A stretch of DNA of 64,000 nucleotides from Tetracentron sinense (taxonomy: Eukaryota > Streptophyta > Magnoliopsida > Trochodendrales > Trochodendraceae): contig CM026568.1 of the NCBI GenBank assembly GCA_015143295.1, positions 21,272,607-21,336,606 on the forward strand. The letters are read 5' to 3'. This document shows positions 10,967 to 25,200 of this stretch, piece by piece. The stretch's first letter is position 1, and each line of letters starts with the position of its first letter. Under the pieces are notes generated by a model. The model was not told the origin of the DNA. It saw nothing but the letters and a program-made list of their open reading frames with translations, and made no database searches. The position numbers and the translations under genes were made by a program.

Positions 10967-13359
10967 TGATTCCACTTGACTGGAATGAAAGAGCAGAAAA
11001 TTCAGTTAGAATTTAATGCCCATAGCTCGTTGTCCTGCTTTCGTTGTATGATATGATAAAGATTGGAGTTCTCGAAACTTATTATAACATCGACATATCT
11101 CTCTCTTTCTCATTTGATGTTGGTGTTACTGAATGTAGCATCAAAATCTGTTACAGTAGAAAACAATTTGGTTTGCAGCATTGTCTTTTTCCTTATTCAA
11201 AAACTTAATTTAGCATGAAGTTAATTCGAAAAATGAACTATACAGAAGCGATTTTCTTTACGAAATTTGTTTTTTTTTTTTTTGGAACTCGGGGTGTCCA
11301 CAACCCTTTGGGTTAGGACTAATCCTCTTTTGCTAAAGAAAAGACTGTTCTTGTGGTTAATTCATCCAGATCTCTCAAGACGAAACATCAAAATGGTTTA
11401 CCAACATGAAACCCACGTCTCACCTAGGAGTGTCCTATGTCAAAAACCAAATCAATTTGAAGATTAGAGCTAGTATTATAGGAATGAAAGGTTCTAGATA
11501 TAAATAATCTGGTAATGGCCATTGCATTGAGATGGTTTTTGGTATAGAAGATCTCTGAAACAAAGTGTCGTCCAAGAATCCTATTCACTGCAAGGTCTCC
11601 TTGAATTCAGGTCTAATGAGAGTACTCAGTTTTGGCCTACTACTAACCATGGTTGCCCAACCCTGAATCCTAAATTAATTTAGGAAAATATGAGGTCAAC
11701 TTAAGCTATCTGTCTCCTAGTTTCATTAGAAGAGTGAAACAGATAATTATGCATAGACCTACCTTTGTCCTCTCCTCTGATACATGGAAATAGAAGAAAG
11801 ATCTGGAAATGCACCCATTTGAATACAAAGTCTCCATTATTGCCTGGTAGTCTGATAACAAGGCTTCAGCATCCAAACTCTACTAGTTTCTAAGACCACC
11901 ATTGAATTCAATTGTCCCTGAGGGAGTGTTTGGTCTCAAAGAGAACTCTATCCAAGTTATCGGGACCTGGTGGTAACTCGGAGCACATATCTACCCCAAA
12001 AGCACAATAAGCGGAAAAAATTTATTTAGATAGTTTAGTATTTGTGCTATTCTTTTCCAACTTCTCAAAATACATGCAATATTTCCTATATACTTCTTTT
12101 TGGGCTAAAGAACTGAGAGTCGAATGTTTATGATTAAAGACACATCTGACTGATTACCACCCCACCCCATGATCTGTGAGCGCATTCAGAAAAATAGAGT
12201 ATGGCAAATGTTGCTTGCAACAATGAGCCTAATGAAATCTGTCTGGTTTCTTGCAACTTACATCCCAGGGTCAAAGGTCCTTAAGGCAGTATTTTGGTGG
12301 AACTTTTAAAAGTCCGAAACAAGAGGCAAGAGTCTGGGAAGAGAGGGGAGATAGTTTCTAACCCTTTTACTCAATGGTATCTCAAATTTATCGAGTTCAA
12401 TTTAATTAGAAGTTCCATATTTATGGAACTTACAAAATCCAAAAAAATTTGTGGAACTCGAAAAGTTGCATATTTGTAGAACTTTTGCCCTCTAAGGAAT
12501 AATATAATTCTAGACATCAAGTAAAATTAGTCATGAAACAATGAAAGTTCTATACTTTAATTCCACCAAAAGATTGGAGCCTAATTGCTCTCTTTTTGAA
12601 GAATAAGGTCCATGTTCCCACCTTATAGATTTGGGAAAAGAATACAAAATAACTCAATTCAGAATAGAAGCAAAAACTATCACCACAGCTGTTTCCACTT
12701 TTTCCATGGTGTCGCAGTTCCAGCATGGTAAATTAACTGATACAACGGGCAACGGATCCGCGCTTACATACAACTTCAGCAGAAATGCACATTACCATAT
12801 GCAAAGCAGATGAAAATGAATATCAAACCTACAGAAACAAAATACAATATGACCTCAAAATCCCTTTAGGTATGAAGAATAATTCCCACATTTGGATCTG
12901 TATGTATAATATCATTTTGTATGTATCAAAGATATTAGAGTGAATAACTTATTAGGGGGAAAAAGGGCAAAAGAAACACGAAAACCAATTTGGCCCTGAA
13001 TGACTCAAACCAAAAACCAGACACATCAACATTCTTACTCTAGTCAGCCAACTAGAACCTTTCACAGTTTTAACTCTCCTTATTTCTAGTTTCACAAAAC
13101 CCAATGGAACTCTACAATTATTCGAAGAAAAAAAAAAATCATCCTCTGTCACTGGTCTTAGTAAGTCTCGTTGTTCATTGATTTCCCCCAAGGTGGGTCA
13201 GTCCGGCATGACGTTCTTATCCCTCTCACTAATAGATAGTAGCTAATCTAGTTGATCTATGGGCCAACTTGCTTAATTTAACTTTGCTGGACACTGTAAA
13301 AAACAAACTGATGCTTTAAACTATCAGCTGCCGATAATCTTCTCCCATGCAGAATGTCT
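10967..13359. other. Intergenic, NDHL / TMEM214-like 3' ends
   Basis: Contains the 3' UTRs of the two convergent genes and about 2 kb of AT-rich sequence without a convincing coding frame. A short truncated SINE-like fragment lies at 11267-11320. I recognise nothing else here. Confidence 0.6.
11267..11320 (-). mobile_element. 5'-truncated SINE-like 3' end
   Basis: Read on the minus strand it runs ggattagtcctaaccc...accccgagttcc followed by A residues. It matches the 3' end of the longer copy at about 58930-59110, with the A-rich tail at the same place. Confidence 0.6.
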
Positions 13360-16171
13360 TTAGAAGGATTGCGGGGAACTGAACATTACAGAAAGTTTGT
13401 TCCAGTCCCATGACTCGATATTCGGGGACATCATGACAGCACCTGCAGCCAATGCAACGAATGCAAACACTACACCCTTCATGCACCCATTGCCGCGTGA
13501 TAATCTTCCCAATATCACCTTACAGTACTTGTCTGCATTCTTGAAGGATGCTAGGTGGGCGGCATCCTCTCCACTAGCCAATGCTTTCTCATTCTAAGGA
13601 CAAGATGAAACGAATTAGCTACAGCATTTATTTTCAATTCTATCTAAATTAAACACATCTTCATACTTCTAATATAAATTCAAAATCATGACGGTGATTG
13701 GTGTTGGGTAACTTAGGATCCAATTTCCTAAAACCAACACACTTCTGTATATTAACAAAAGATAAAATGTGTAAAACATCCAAAAAATTGTGTACCTTCT
13801 GCCTGAAACTCTTGAGAGTCTCCTTCAGCGGGTCAAGAGAAGAATGTTTAACAGAGTGCTCTTTCCATTCATCAGATAGCTTTCTCAGAACAGCAGCACT
13901 TGCTTCTATGTTATCCAGATAAATTTTGTCCTGTTTCAACCAATTTTACGAAGAAAAAAAAGAGAAAAAATTCATGATACACTCACAAAGAAGAGTTGAA
14001 GAGACCATCTTGAATAAATGAGAAGTGCATGATAATGACAAAATTGCTCACCCACTGCTTGTAACAGTCAAGGTTTTCAGTCAAACACCAAATAAAAATG
14101 CCAGTTGATTCCTTGGATAACTCGAGAATGCCTGCAAAACAGTGTTTCCTCTCAATCTCTAATACAAAACCAAAATAATGAACCTTTCAAGGGAATAAAC
14201 TACAGAAACTAGAGGTGAGTCACTTCATGTTTGCACTTACTTCCTCCTGCAGCTTTGACTGCAAAACTCAATATCTGCTGTGAAACTTGCTTCATTGCTT
14301 TGCTTCCAGGGGAACCAGCAAGGGCCACCTCTTTGAGGGTGGGATATACTGCCTCGAACCTTTCGGTCGCCTGCATAAAATCGACATCTAAAAAGAATGT
14401 CCAGGGCCCCAAATTTTGCAACAGCATTCAATTAAGGACAGATATGCATCAGCTCCCTGACAATACCCACCTTGACACGAGCCGAAGATGCAGGGAAAGT
14501 AGCTTGCATCAGTAGCTCAAGAGCTGATGGTGGCACCAGACGCTCCCCCTTTCTGACAGCACCATTTAATAAAATAGGACGAGCTTTTGGAACAGACAAA
14601 ATCCTGCAACAAAGAACACAAGAACTTTCATATCCACAGCAGAATACAAAGCAAGAAAAGGACATAAAATTTGATCAAATCTCAATGCTTCCCAACCTCT
14701 CTGCTAACTGCAGAACCAAGTCCCTGGACTGCGGATTACAACTAGATTTGCCACTGATTATAGGCAAGAGGTTATGTACCCATGCGAACATCCCTACAAC
14801 CAGGTCTCCTTGAGAGGCCTACAAAAGCCAAAACTCAATATCTGGCATAATTAACAAATAAATGATCTATATCCTTCAAGATTTCCCATGTCTACATTAC
14901 TATTATCTACTCTCACCTGAGCTATCATCCATATGATAACTGGAAGCTTATCCTGTCCTTGATATTTTGAATTTTCCCTTAACATTGCCAGTAGACTGAT
15001 TAACACATCAGGTTTTCGTCGCAATACCATTGCTAAAACCACAAATATTGCAACCTACAGTACAAAGAATAAATCAATTAAGCATGAGCCCACTAATAAC
15101 TAAAAATAGCTCGCAAAATATAATAACAACCTTTTTACAGGATCCAACCATTAAAAAAAAGATAAAGACCCTTAATAAGAATCTTGATTGAGAATAAAGA
15201 TAATCGATTTCACTCAGATTTTGAAACTGGATGACATACAGCCAATTCTAAATTCTGAGTGTTAAAGCTCTTCAACGAACAGTATAACCTGTTTGTATGC
15301 TTAAAGAAAGATATTTTCCCAATTTAGAACTTTGAGTGACATTTGGCCCTCAAATTTCTTTTGGCTCGGATCAGTCGCCAATGTTAGCTCTTCATAGACA
15401 GTGTAGGGAGGGATCTTTGTTGCTTCGCACTAACCTCCCTGGTTGATCATAAAAGAAGATGACATGTCAACTCGCTCATGTCAATAGACAACCAGAGGTA
15501 ACATTGTTGTGTTCCAAAATAATGCAAGCTATGGATCTGCAATGTTGATTGAAAGTGAGAATCGTAGATCATACAAGGGAAATTGGACATTGAATTTCTA
15601 GAGGAATGTCGGTAGGAAGGAGTTGGATGCATGGTAGGGTTAAGTGGCAAGCCTCTAGAAGTATAGGAGTGAAGCTACAGATCTTTTTTCCTGTGAAAAG
15701 TGCCAATTGAACTAAACATGAAGAAGGAGTTGCCTTCTCTCATAGCTAATAATGGTGTTGTTAGTCCCATGACGTGTTGTTTCCCCCCGGGGGGGACTTG
15801 TTAGTATCAACATAAAATCTTGCCTAGCAGAAGAATCGATTGCATGAATTTGGGAGTTTTAACTAAAACTTTTGATGGCCAGTTCAATGTTTTCCCCTTA
15901 CATTTTAAAATTGGGACTATTCCAGATTCAAATCAACCTAGTGCAGCTGTTTTCTCAGATTGAGGGATAGAATGGGAAGTAAAAGAATTGCAGGCAACTT
16001 GGATGTATATTCTATACAATGATTCCCAACAGCACGCATTGACAATTTGTCTCTAGTGCAACTTGACTACTGCATGCTTCAATCATTTAGGAAGAAGACA
16101 ATAGCAAATAAATAGAAGACTTTTAATTTGGGCGTTCAAGGATGGAGCTGGTACTAGTAGTACATAAAAAG

Positions 16172-16210
<39 letters not shown>

Positions 16211-19200
16211 TATGTTTACAATCTCTTAAACAAAGAAATATTGAAGTGTCATTCATTCCTAATATCTATTTGAGACAATTTATTAAATTGTAAGGGCTTT
16301 TATAATTGAGTTAAATATTCATATTTTTGTTGAGGATCATTAATTTGATCAGCATACTTTATAAAATTTATAGGATTAATATTATTGTTTTGTCTATGTT
16401 GTAAAATCATATTAATTTGTTTCAATTTTAATAAATTCATTTTTTGTTGATCATTTATTAAAATATTATTAGCTTGTGAACTATTAATTTTGTCTAAAAT
16501 TAGAGAATTATTTATCTCAGATATATATTTATTAGAAATTTAAAGATAAAAAGATTTGATTTTTCTTTTATAAATTGTTTTAGTATATCTGTTCTTATTT
16601 TTATAATAGTTATAATATTTATGTCGTTTTTTATTTTGACAATAATATTTTGATGGATAAACTTGTAAATGTTTGTTTTTTGATGTAGAAATCAAAAGTT
16701 GATTATTTTGACTTGTTAATGATTTTAAAATAATATTATTATGAATTTGCTTATTAAGTTTACTTAAATGCCATTGAAACCTATTATTATTGCTAAATAA
16801 AAGTGTAGGAGATATAAAGGCAATTTTAGAATGATATGATGGCACATATATTATTTTAGAACTATTTGATGTACTTGTTGCAAAAGTTTGTAGAAAAGGT
16901 TTATAGGTATCTATGTGTGCTATAGAAATGTCATCATTAAATTCTTTAGATTCTTTAAACTTTTTAGCTATTTTAGTTATAGTAGCTATAGTAGTTTCTA
17001 CTATATTATTATTAGTTAAAGAAGAAGAAGGAATCTTCTCGTTTTCTAAAGTATCAATAGTAGAAAGAGGACAAATATTACTACTTAGAATATTAGCTTA
17101 TATTTTTTTAATTTGTAAAGGTAAAGATGTATCACATATAGTCGTTGCTTTTTGAAGAGGAGTAAGAGATTGATAAGAAATGTTAGAAGAGACTACGAAT
17201 AACTTTTTTGTTTTAGAATTTAAAGTATAAAATGGGTAAGAAATATTTTTTTGAGAAGCATATGATTCAAACCAAGTAAAGAAGAAAACTTGTTTTCAAT
17301 TTTATTTAGAAATTTATAATATAATTGCAAATAGTCTTGCGCTTGTTTTTTGGTAAATGTCTTAAAATATCATTTTCGTTGATCTTTATTATCAAGAGAC
17401 ATAAAATTAGCATTTAGATAAGGTTTATCTATAATAAAAGTATTAGTTTGTGATAATTTTAGTAAAGAATGTGAGATTTTAGGAATATTAATTTTTGAAA
17501 ACATAATAGATGAAAGATTATTAGGAAGATGTAAAGTATTGGGGTTTAAAGTAGTTTGATTATTTGTTTTAAGATTTTCAAGACTTATAATAGTAGGATG
17601 AAGAAAACTATTATTATTATTATACTTATTATAATAATTATTAGTATTAGAATCATCATAATCTAAATTATTTCTATTATTATAATCATAGTCAAGATTA
17701 AATTCAAAATCATCATTGTTTGTGTAATTGATATTATTGTAGTTAGAATTATCATGATATGCATAGTTGCTACTACTATGGTCCTTAACAAAAACGAAAG
17801 AGAAATGCGAAAGGCTAGAAAAAGAAGTCATAGACATAGATCTGAAATAGATATGCAGCCTTTACTTAAGGGTCTCCTACGGTTCAGGAAACCACACTAC
17901 TGTTCAGGGAATCACACTATCTGTAAACCAACGGATTCACTGCCTCTCTGGGTCTTACTACCGGAAGGCAAATTGTAGAGACCCAAAATTTAGTTTATCG
18001 ACTTTCGTGCCATTGATATGAAATTCTTGAAATTTGTGCCCGATTTTAAATGCATATGTTCCTAAAAGATGAATTAAAAAGGGATACCTTAACATGACCT
18101 CAACTTGAAGAAGTCATAGTTTTATCACCGCAAATCGGAATCGAGTGATTCTTGAATTTTTGGAAATGTATTAGAACCCTCTTCAAGGTTCATGTTTACC
18201 ATTTTTCCAGATTCTTTGTCGGAGTTAGGTTAAAAGTTAGATTTCTGAAACCGGGTTTGCTGCAAATCTGAGCTGTCACAACCCATTGCAGACCATTCAG
18301 CTTTAGTGGCAATTTGGTCCATGAATAAAAAGGAATTAAAAATTTTGCAAAACAAGAAAGTTGTTCCCCTTCGAATGACAGTTCCAACACAAGTTGAATC
18401 GTCAAATTTCGACAACCGAGTCAAAAGTTATGGCCAAAATACTGAAGAAAGGTTTCGAAAAAAAAAAAGAGGAGGGCGACCGATCGCCCACCACTGGCGA
18501 TCGATCGCCCAGAACGGGATTTTTCTGAGAAATATGATGTTTTGACCTTTTTTTTACCTTCCCTAGGGTTCCCAACATTATAAATACTCTTTATACTCGT
18601 GAATTAGGTTTTCTAAGGCCTTCTAAACCTAAAAAAGAGTGAGAGAAAGGAGTTTTGGAAAGATCCAAGAGGAGAGATCAAAGATGTTGCAAGGAAAAAT
18701 GACAAAAAGGCTTAGATCCATCCCATTCGCAAGCGTTTGATCGTAGGGAAGCGATCGTGAGAGGTAAATATGACTTCCTTCCTATCAATATAGGGATTTT
18801 TGATATAAATATGATGAAGTAATAGATCTAAAGCAAGAGCAACAATAGTAAATATGTTTTTAATGTTTCAATCTATTACGGAAAATAAATATGATGATTT
18901 TATGATAATTATACCCGGATTTTTTCATGGAAAAATATATATGATGATTTTGTGATGTTTTAAATCATGATTTTCCCTTGAAAAATCTATATATGATGTT
19001 AGAGAGTTTTAGATCTTGATTATCTTATGGACAGTATATACGATGAATAGAAAATGGTCTAGATGGTGATTTCCTTGTGAAAAGTATTATTTGTGAGAGA
19101 TGTTCTTCATGATTTTAATTTTATATCAACAAGGGGAAAGGGATTGATTTTGTGGTGTATGGATGATGAGAATGGAGGAATGAGATAATGTTCATAATTG

Positions 19201-22200
19201 ATGAAACTATTATAAGTTTGCTTGAGATCATGATGTGTTATAAAATTTAGAGTTCCGTGAGATTTATTTGATTATGATTGTGCATTGAAAATTTAGACAC
19301 GATAAATAAAATTGTCTCTTATTTTATTTGACAAATCTATGTTTTAATATTGATCATTATGAGAACCCCTACATGTTTAAATGTATGCATGATTTCCAAG
19401 CATTTTTATTTCACGCACACGGATTCACAAAATCTAAACACGAACAAGCATGAGAATAAACAAGATGACAAGTAATATGCAAGTACACAAGGACGCAAGC
19501 ATCATGCATGATTGAGTTTTGCACTGATCGAGTACCCACAGGCCTATGATCAAGGCAAGACCAACCGTATACACCGGCGAATGTGTAGACAAGCCGTATA
19601 CACCGGATAATGTGTAGACAAGCCGTATACACCGGATAATGTGTAGATTGTGTGGTACATCGAAAAGTAGGGTATATGTTAATCTCTACCCAATATATGG
19701 GGTAGAGTTATTTTAATTTATTGCATAGTATATGTTGTTTGATTTATTCACGAAAAAAAGTAAATAAAACAAGGATGCTAGTGCCTGGCTTCAAGACAAA
19801 TTTTCAAGGGTACTAGTTATCTGGCTTCAAGAAAGATCTCAAAGAAAAGTAAGACAAGCAAGAAAAATAATACAAGAAAGATAAGTCAAATCAAGAAAGA
19901 AAAAGTCAAGTAATAAAACAAACAAGATAAGTACAAGTGAGCACATGAAAGAATCGAAATTGAATTATGCTTCCGCACTCTGAATTATTTATATGATTAC
20001 TTGTCATGTTAAATTCCAAATTACGTTTTGTATTAAATATTGTTATATTGTTAGTTAGGAATTTATATATACGCGGGGTAACTTGTTACTCAGCCGATGA
20101 CTGTTGTCGTCTGCAGGTTCGAGATTTAATAATTGTACACAGGAGCTTTGAGTTGAAAAGGAGTACGTAAGGAAGATCTTACAGGTGATCATCTCAAAGA
20201 GGAACAGGATTTCGATTTTAGTTTATTAGAAATTGTTTAAATTCCAGAGGGATTGTAATTAGTTTATTATGTTTTAGTTTTTAAATTGAGATATTTAGAT
20301 TTTATATGTTTAAATAAAGAGTTGAGAGTCACGGGGATGATTCAGATTGTGCAGGTTCAGTTTAGTTGTAGTCTTAATTGATGTTCAGTTGATGTATTAA
20401 ATGTTATTCAATTGAAGAAATTTTTCAGTTCAGATTTTTATATGCCTTTAAAGCTCATTAAATGGATTAAGCCAAGTAAGTCACGTGCCAAAGTTCTCAA
20501 TTCTCCTAGGGAGGATTTTGGGGAGTGACACAAATAGTAAAGTGACTTTAACAGGAGTATAGTGATTTTGACAATCAGGTACTCTAGGTTGGGACGAACA
20601 CACTATTCCTCACCATAGCTCTGATACCAATTTTTTAGTTCTTCGACACACACGAGCTTCTATTTATGTTAATTAGGCGAATATAATTTAAACAAACGTA
20701 AAAACATGCAAAAATATGCAAGAAAACAGATTGATATTATAGAAATAAAACTTACAAAAGTATACTTAGAGAGAGTGAGAGGAAGAATACAGTGCAACGG
20801 AAAATAAATACAAAGGAAGAAAAGACTAATATTTCAGACTACTTCTGAAATTACTTTTAAAATTGATTCTCCCTAAAACTTGAGAAGAGGCTACCTTTTC
20901 TAGAACATAAAGAGCATTCTCGAAATATTCTAGACATAAACTAAATTCGATAAACTTTTGAAGTTCGGCACTAGTTTGAACTGAATTTGAAATCCGCATT
21001 TGTTTTCGGTATGGGATAAGGCATCTTGTTTTTTGAAATTAACTTTTTACTGTTCACTGTTTGTCTTTTTTGGTAATCACAATATGCACAACATCATTCG
21101 TTTGTTGACTTCTTTTGAAACATCATTCGTCTTTTGACTTGTTTGATAATCGAATCATTTGTCACAGTCTTCATTCATAACATCATTCTCTTTTTGATAA
21201 GAGTATTGAGTGGTATGAGTCATCAAACATATTTATCACTTTTATCATGATCATTGTCTTCTTTTCAAAGATACCATAAAGTTGTAGGAGAAATTTGTCA
21301 GAGTCTTCAAGCTATTTGATTTGAACAAAACTTAACTTCAATTTGGAAATTAAAATCAATATTGTAACAATCGTCTTCATTTTCTTGGGCATAATTGGTA
21401 GATGATACATCTTCATTATCACTGTCAGATATTTGAGAAAGAACTTCTAAAAGAGTTATTTTAAAATTTACAATAACTAGTTTGGCTTGTAACTAGTTTT
21501 TGATTAGAGGCAGTGAATCCGTTGGTTTACAGATAGTGTGATTCCCTGAACAGTAGTGTGGTTCCCTGAACCGTAGGAGACCCTTAGGCAAAAACCACAT
21601 ATCTATTTCGGATCTATGACTACTTTTACTAGCCTTTGGCACCTCTCTTTTGTTTTTGTTAAGGACCATAGTAGTAGCAACTATGCATATCATGATAATT
21701 CTAACTACAATAATATCAACTACCCAAACAATGATGATTTTGAATTTAATCTTGACTATGATTATAATAATAGAGATAATCTAGATTATGATGATTCTAA
21801 TACTAATAATTATTATAATAAGTATAACAATAATAATAGCTTTCTTCATCCTACTATTATAAGTCTTGAAAATCTTAAAACAAATAATCAAACTACTTTA
21901 AACCTCAATACTTTACATCTTCCTAATAATCTTTCATCTATTATGTTTTCAAAATTCAATATTCCTAAAATCTCACATTTTTTACCAAAATTATCACAAA
22001 CTAATACTTTTATTATAGATAAACCTTATCTAAATGCTAATTTTATGTCTCTTAATAATAAAGACCAACGAGAATGGTATTTTAAGACTATTACCAAAAA
22101 ACAAACACAAGACTATTTGCAATTATACTATAAATTTCTAAATAAAATTGAAAAACAAGTTTTCTTCTTTACTTGGTTTGAATCATATGCTTCTCTAAAT

Positions 22201-25200
22201 AATATTTCTTACCCATTTCATACTTTAAATTCTAAAACAAAAAAGTTATCCGTAGACTCTTCTAACATTTCTCATCAATCTCCTATTCCTCTTCAAAAAG
22301 CAACGACTATATGTGATACATCTTTACCTTTACAAATTAAAAAAATATAAGCTAATATTCTAAATAGTAATATTTGTCCTCTTTCTACTATTGATACTTT
22401 AGAAAACAAGAAGATTCATTCTTCTTCTTTAACTAATAATAACATAGTAGAAACTACTATAACTACTATAGATAAAATAGCTAAAAATTTTAAAGAATTT
22501 AATGATGACATTTCTATAGCACACATAGATACCTATAAACCTCTTCTACAAACTTTTGCAACAAGTATATCAAATAGTTCTAAAATAATATATGTGCCAT
22601 TATATCATTCTAAAATTCCTTTTATATCTCCTACAACTTTATTTAGCAATAATAATAGGTTTCAATGGCATTGAAGTAAACTTAATGAGCAAATTCATAA
22701 TAATATTATTTTAAAATCATTAACAAGTCAAAATAATCAACTTTTAATTTCTACATCAAAAAACAAACATTTACAAGTTTATCCATCAAAATATTATTTT
22801 CAAAATAAAAAACGACAGAAATATCATAACTATTATAAAAATAAGAACAGATATACTAAAACAATTTATAAAAGAAAAATCAAATCTTTTTATCTTCAAA
22901 TTTCTAATAAATATATGTCTGAGATAAATAATTCTCTAATTTTAGACAAAATTAATAGTTCACAAGCTAATAATATTTTAATAAATGATCAACAAAAAAT
23001 GAATTTATTAAAATCGAAACAAATTAATATGATTCTACAACATAGACAAAATAATAATATTAATCCTATAAACTTTATAAAGTATGCTGATCAAATTAAT
23101 GATCCTCAACAAAAATATGAATATTTAACTCAATTACAAAAACTCTTATAATTTAATAAATTGTCTCAAATTTCCTTTCTACAAAAATATTTAGATAATG
23201 AAAATCCAAATTCTAAATTCATTAAATCTGTAACAATGCAAAATCTTAAACAAGAAATTTCTCAACTTAAATCAGAAATTAAAACCTTACAAACTGATAA
23301 ATTGATTTTATAACTTAAACATGATAATAAAAATGATAAAAATGAGCCTAATAATAATTCAAATTATATTGACTTAATCACTAAAATTAATTTTCAAAAA
23401 TGGCAAGTTGAAGTTACACTTGTTATAAATCACTAATTTAATTTATCTACAATCGTCCTGATAGATCCTGGTGCAGATTTAAATTGTATAAATGAATGAT
23501 TAATTCCTACAATCTTTTTAAAAAAAACAACTGAAACACTTAGTTCAGCTAGTGGTTCTCAAATGGAAATCCAATATAAATTATCAATTGCTCAAATTTG
23601 TATTAAAGGTATTTGTATTAATACAACTTTTATACTTGTTAAAAATCTCACCCAAAAATTAATTCTTGGTACTCCATTTTTAACTCTTATTCAACCTTTT
23701 ATGGTAGCAGACAAATTAATTACATCAACAATATTAAGCAAAGAAATAATTTTTGAATTTATTACATCTCCAAGGAAAAAGAAATTAATCTTTTAATAAT
23801 TTTGTTTCTTATTCAATCAACTTAATTAATCAAAAACAAAAACAAATTATGTATTTAAAATAAGAAGTTAAAATTCAACATATTATAAAACAATTAACAG
23901 ATCCAGAACTTCAAAATAAAGTTTATCAATTTCAACAAAAATTACAAACTGTATGTAGTGATATTCCAAATGCTTTTTGTCATCGTAAAACACATTAAGT
24001 TTCTTTAGCTTATGAAAAAGATTTTGTTGAACAAAATGTCCCTACAAAAGCTAAACCAATTCAAATAAATCATGAATTATTAAATTATTGTAAAATTGAA
24101 ATCAAATCACTACTAGATAAAAAACTTATTAAGCCAAGTCACTCGCCTTGGAGTTGTCCTGCTTTTTATGTTAATAATAGTGCTGAAATTGAAAGGGGAA
24201 CACCTAGATTAGTTATTAATTATAAAGCTTTAAATACAACTTGACAGTGGATTAGATATCCTATTCCAAATCAAAAAGATCTTTTAAATAGATTAAATAA
24301 TGCTATCATATTTTCTAAATTTGATTTAAAATCAAGTTTTTGGCAAATTCAAATTAAAGAAGAAGATCATTACAAAACTGCTTTTACAGTTCCTTTTGAA
24401 CATTATAGACTTAAAAATGCTCTTTCTGAATTTCAAAATATGATTAATGATATTTTTACTCATTTTTCTAACTTTACTATAGTTTATATTGATGATGTTT
24501 TAATTTATTCAAATTCTATTTCTCAACACTAGAAACATTTACATATTTTTTATAAAACAATTCAACATAATGGTTTAGTTATTTTTGCTTCAAAAATAAA
24601 ATTATTCCAAACTAAAGTACGTTTTTTAGGACATTATATTGAATAAGAAAGTCATATTCCTATTGAAAGGGCATTACAATTTGCTAATAAATTTCTTGAT
24701 GAAATTACTGATAAAAAACAATTACAAAGATTTTTTGGTAGTTTAAACTATATTACTGATTTTTTCAAAAATCTTCAACCCTTGTGTCATTCTCTTCATC
24801 AAAGACTTCGTAAAAATCTTCCTCCTTAGACAAATGAGCATATACAAATAGTTCATCAAATTAAAATTCATGTCAAAAGTCTACCTTGCCTTGGTATAAC
24901 TGACCATACAGCACCTAAAATAGTTGAAACTGATATCTCTGATTTAGGTTATGGTGGTATTCTTAAACAAGTCTTAGACAATCAAGAACAACTTGTTAGA
25001 CATACATCTAGAACATAGTCCAGTAGTCAACAAAAATACTCAACTGTAAAAAATGAGCTTCTTGCATTAAAAAATTTCAAATAGATCTTTTAAATCAAAC
25101 ATTTTTAATTCGCATTGATTGCAAAGGTGCAAAAGATATTTTATAGAAAGATGTTAAAAATGATGTTTCAAAACACTTATTTGTTCGATAGCAAGCATTA

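Larger units (their letters stand above)
16271..21494 (-). mobile_element. Endogenous caulimovirid, minus-strand partial copy (split by LTR)
   Basis: Two blocks, 16271-17973 and 20536-21494, are joined once the solo LTR at 17974-20530 and one target duplication are set aside. Read on the minus strand it carries the end of the downstream ORF, a degraded promoter region, a tRNA-Met primer-binding site (20618-20629), the leader, and the start of the polyprotein region (from about 17837 downward). It is nearly identical to the matching parts of the plus-strand copy in inverted orientation. It carries several stop codons and ends before any protease or reverse transcriptase. It is decayed and partial. 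The genus is uncertain (florendovirus-like is possible). Confidence 0.75.

Noticed and set aside
13397-13597. 66-codon plus-strand frame
   Set aside because: Antisense shadow of the last TMEM214-like exon.
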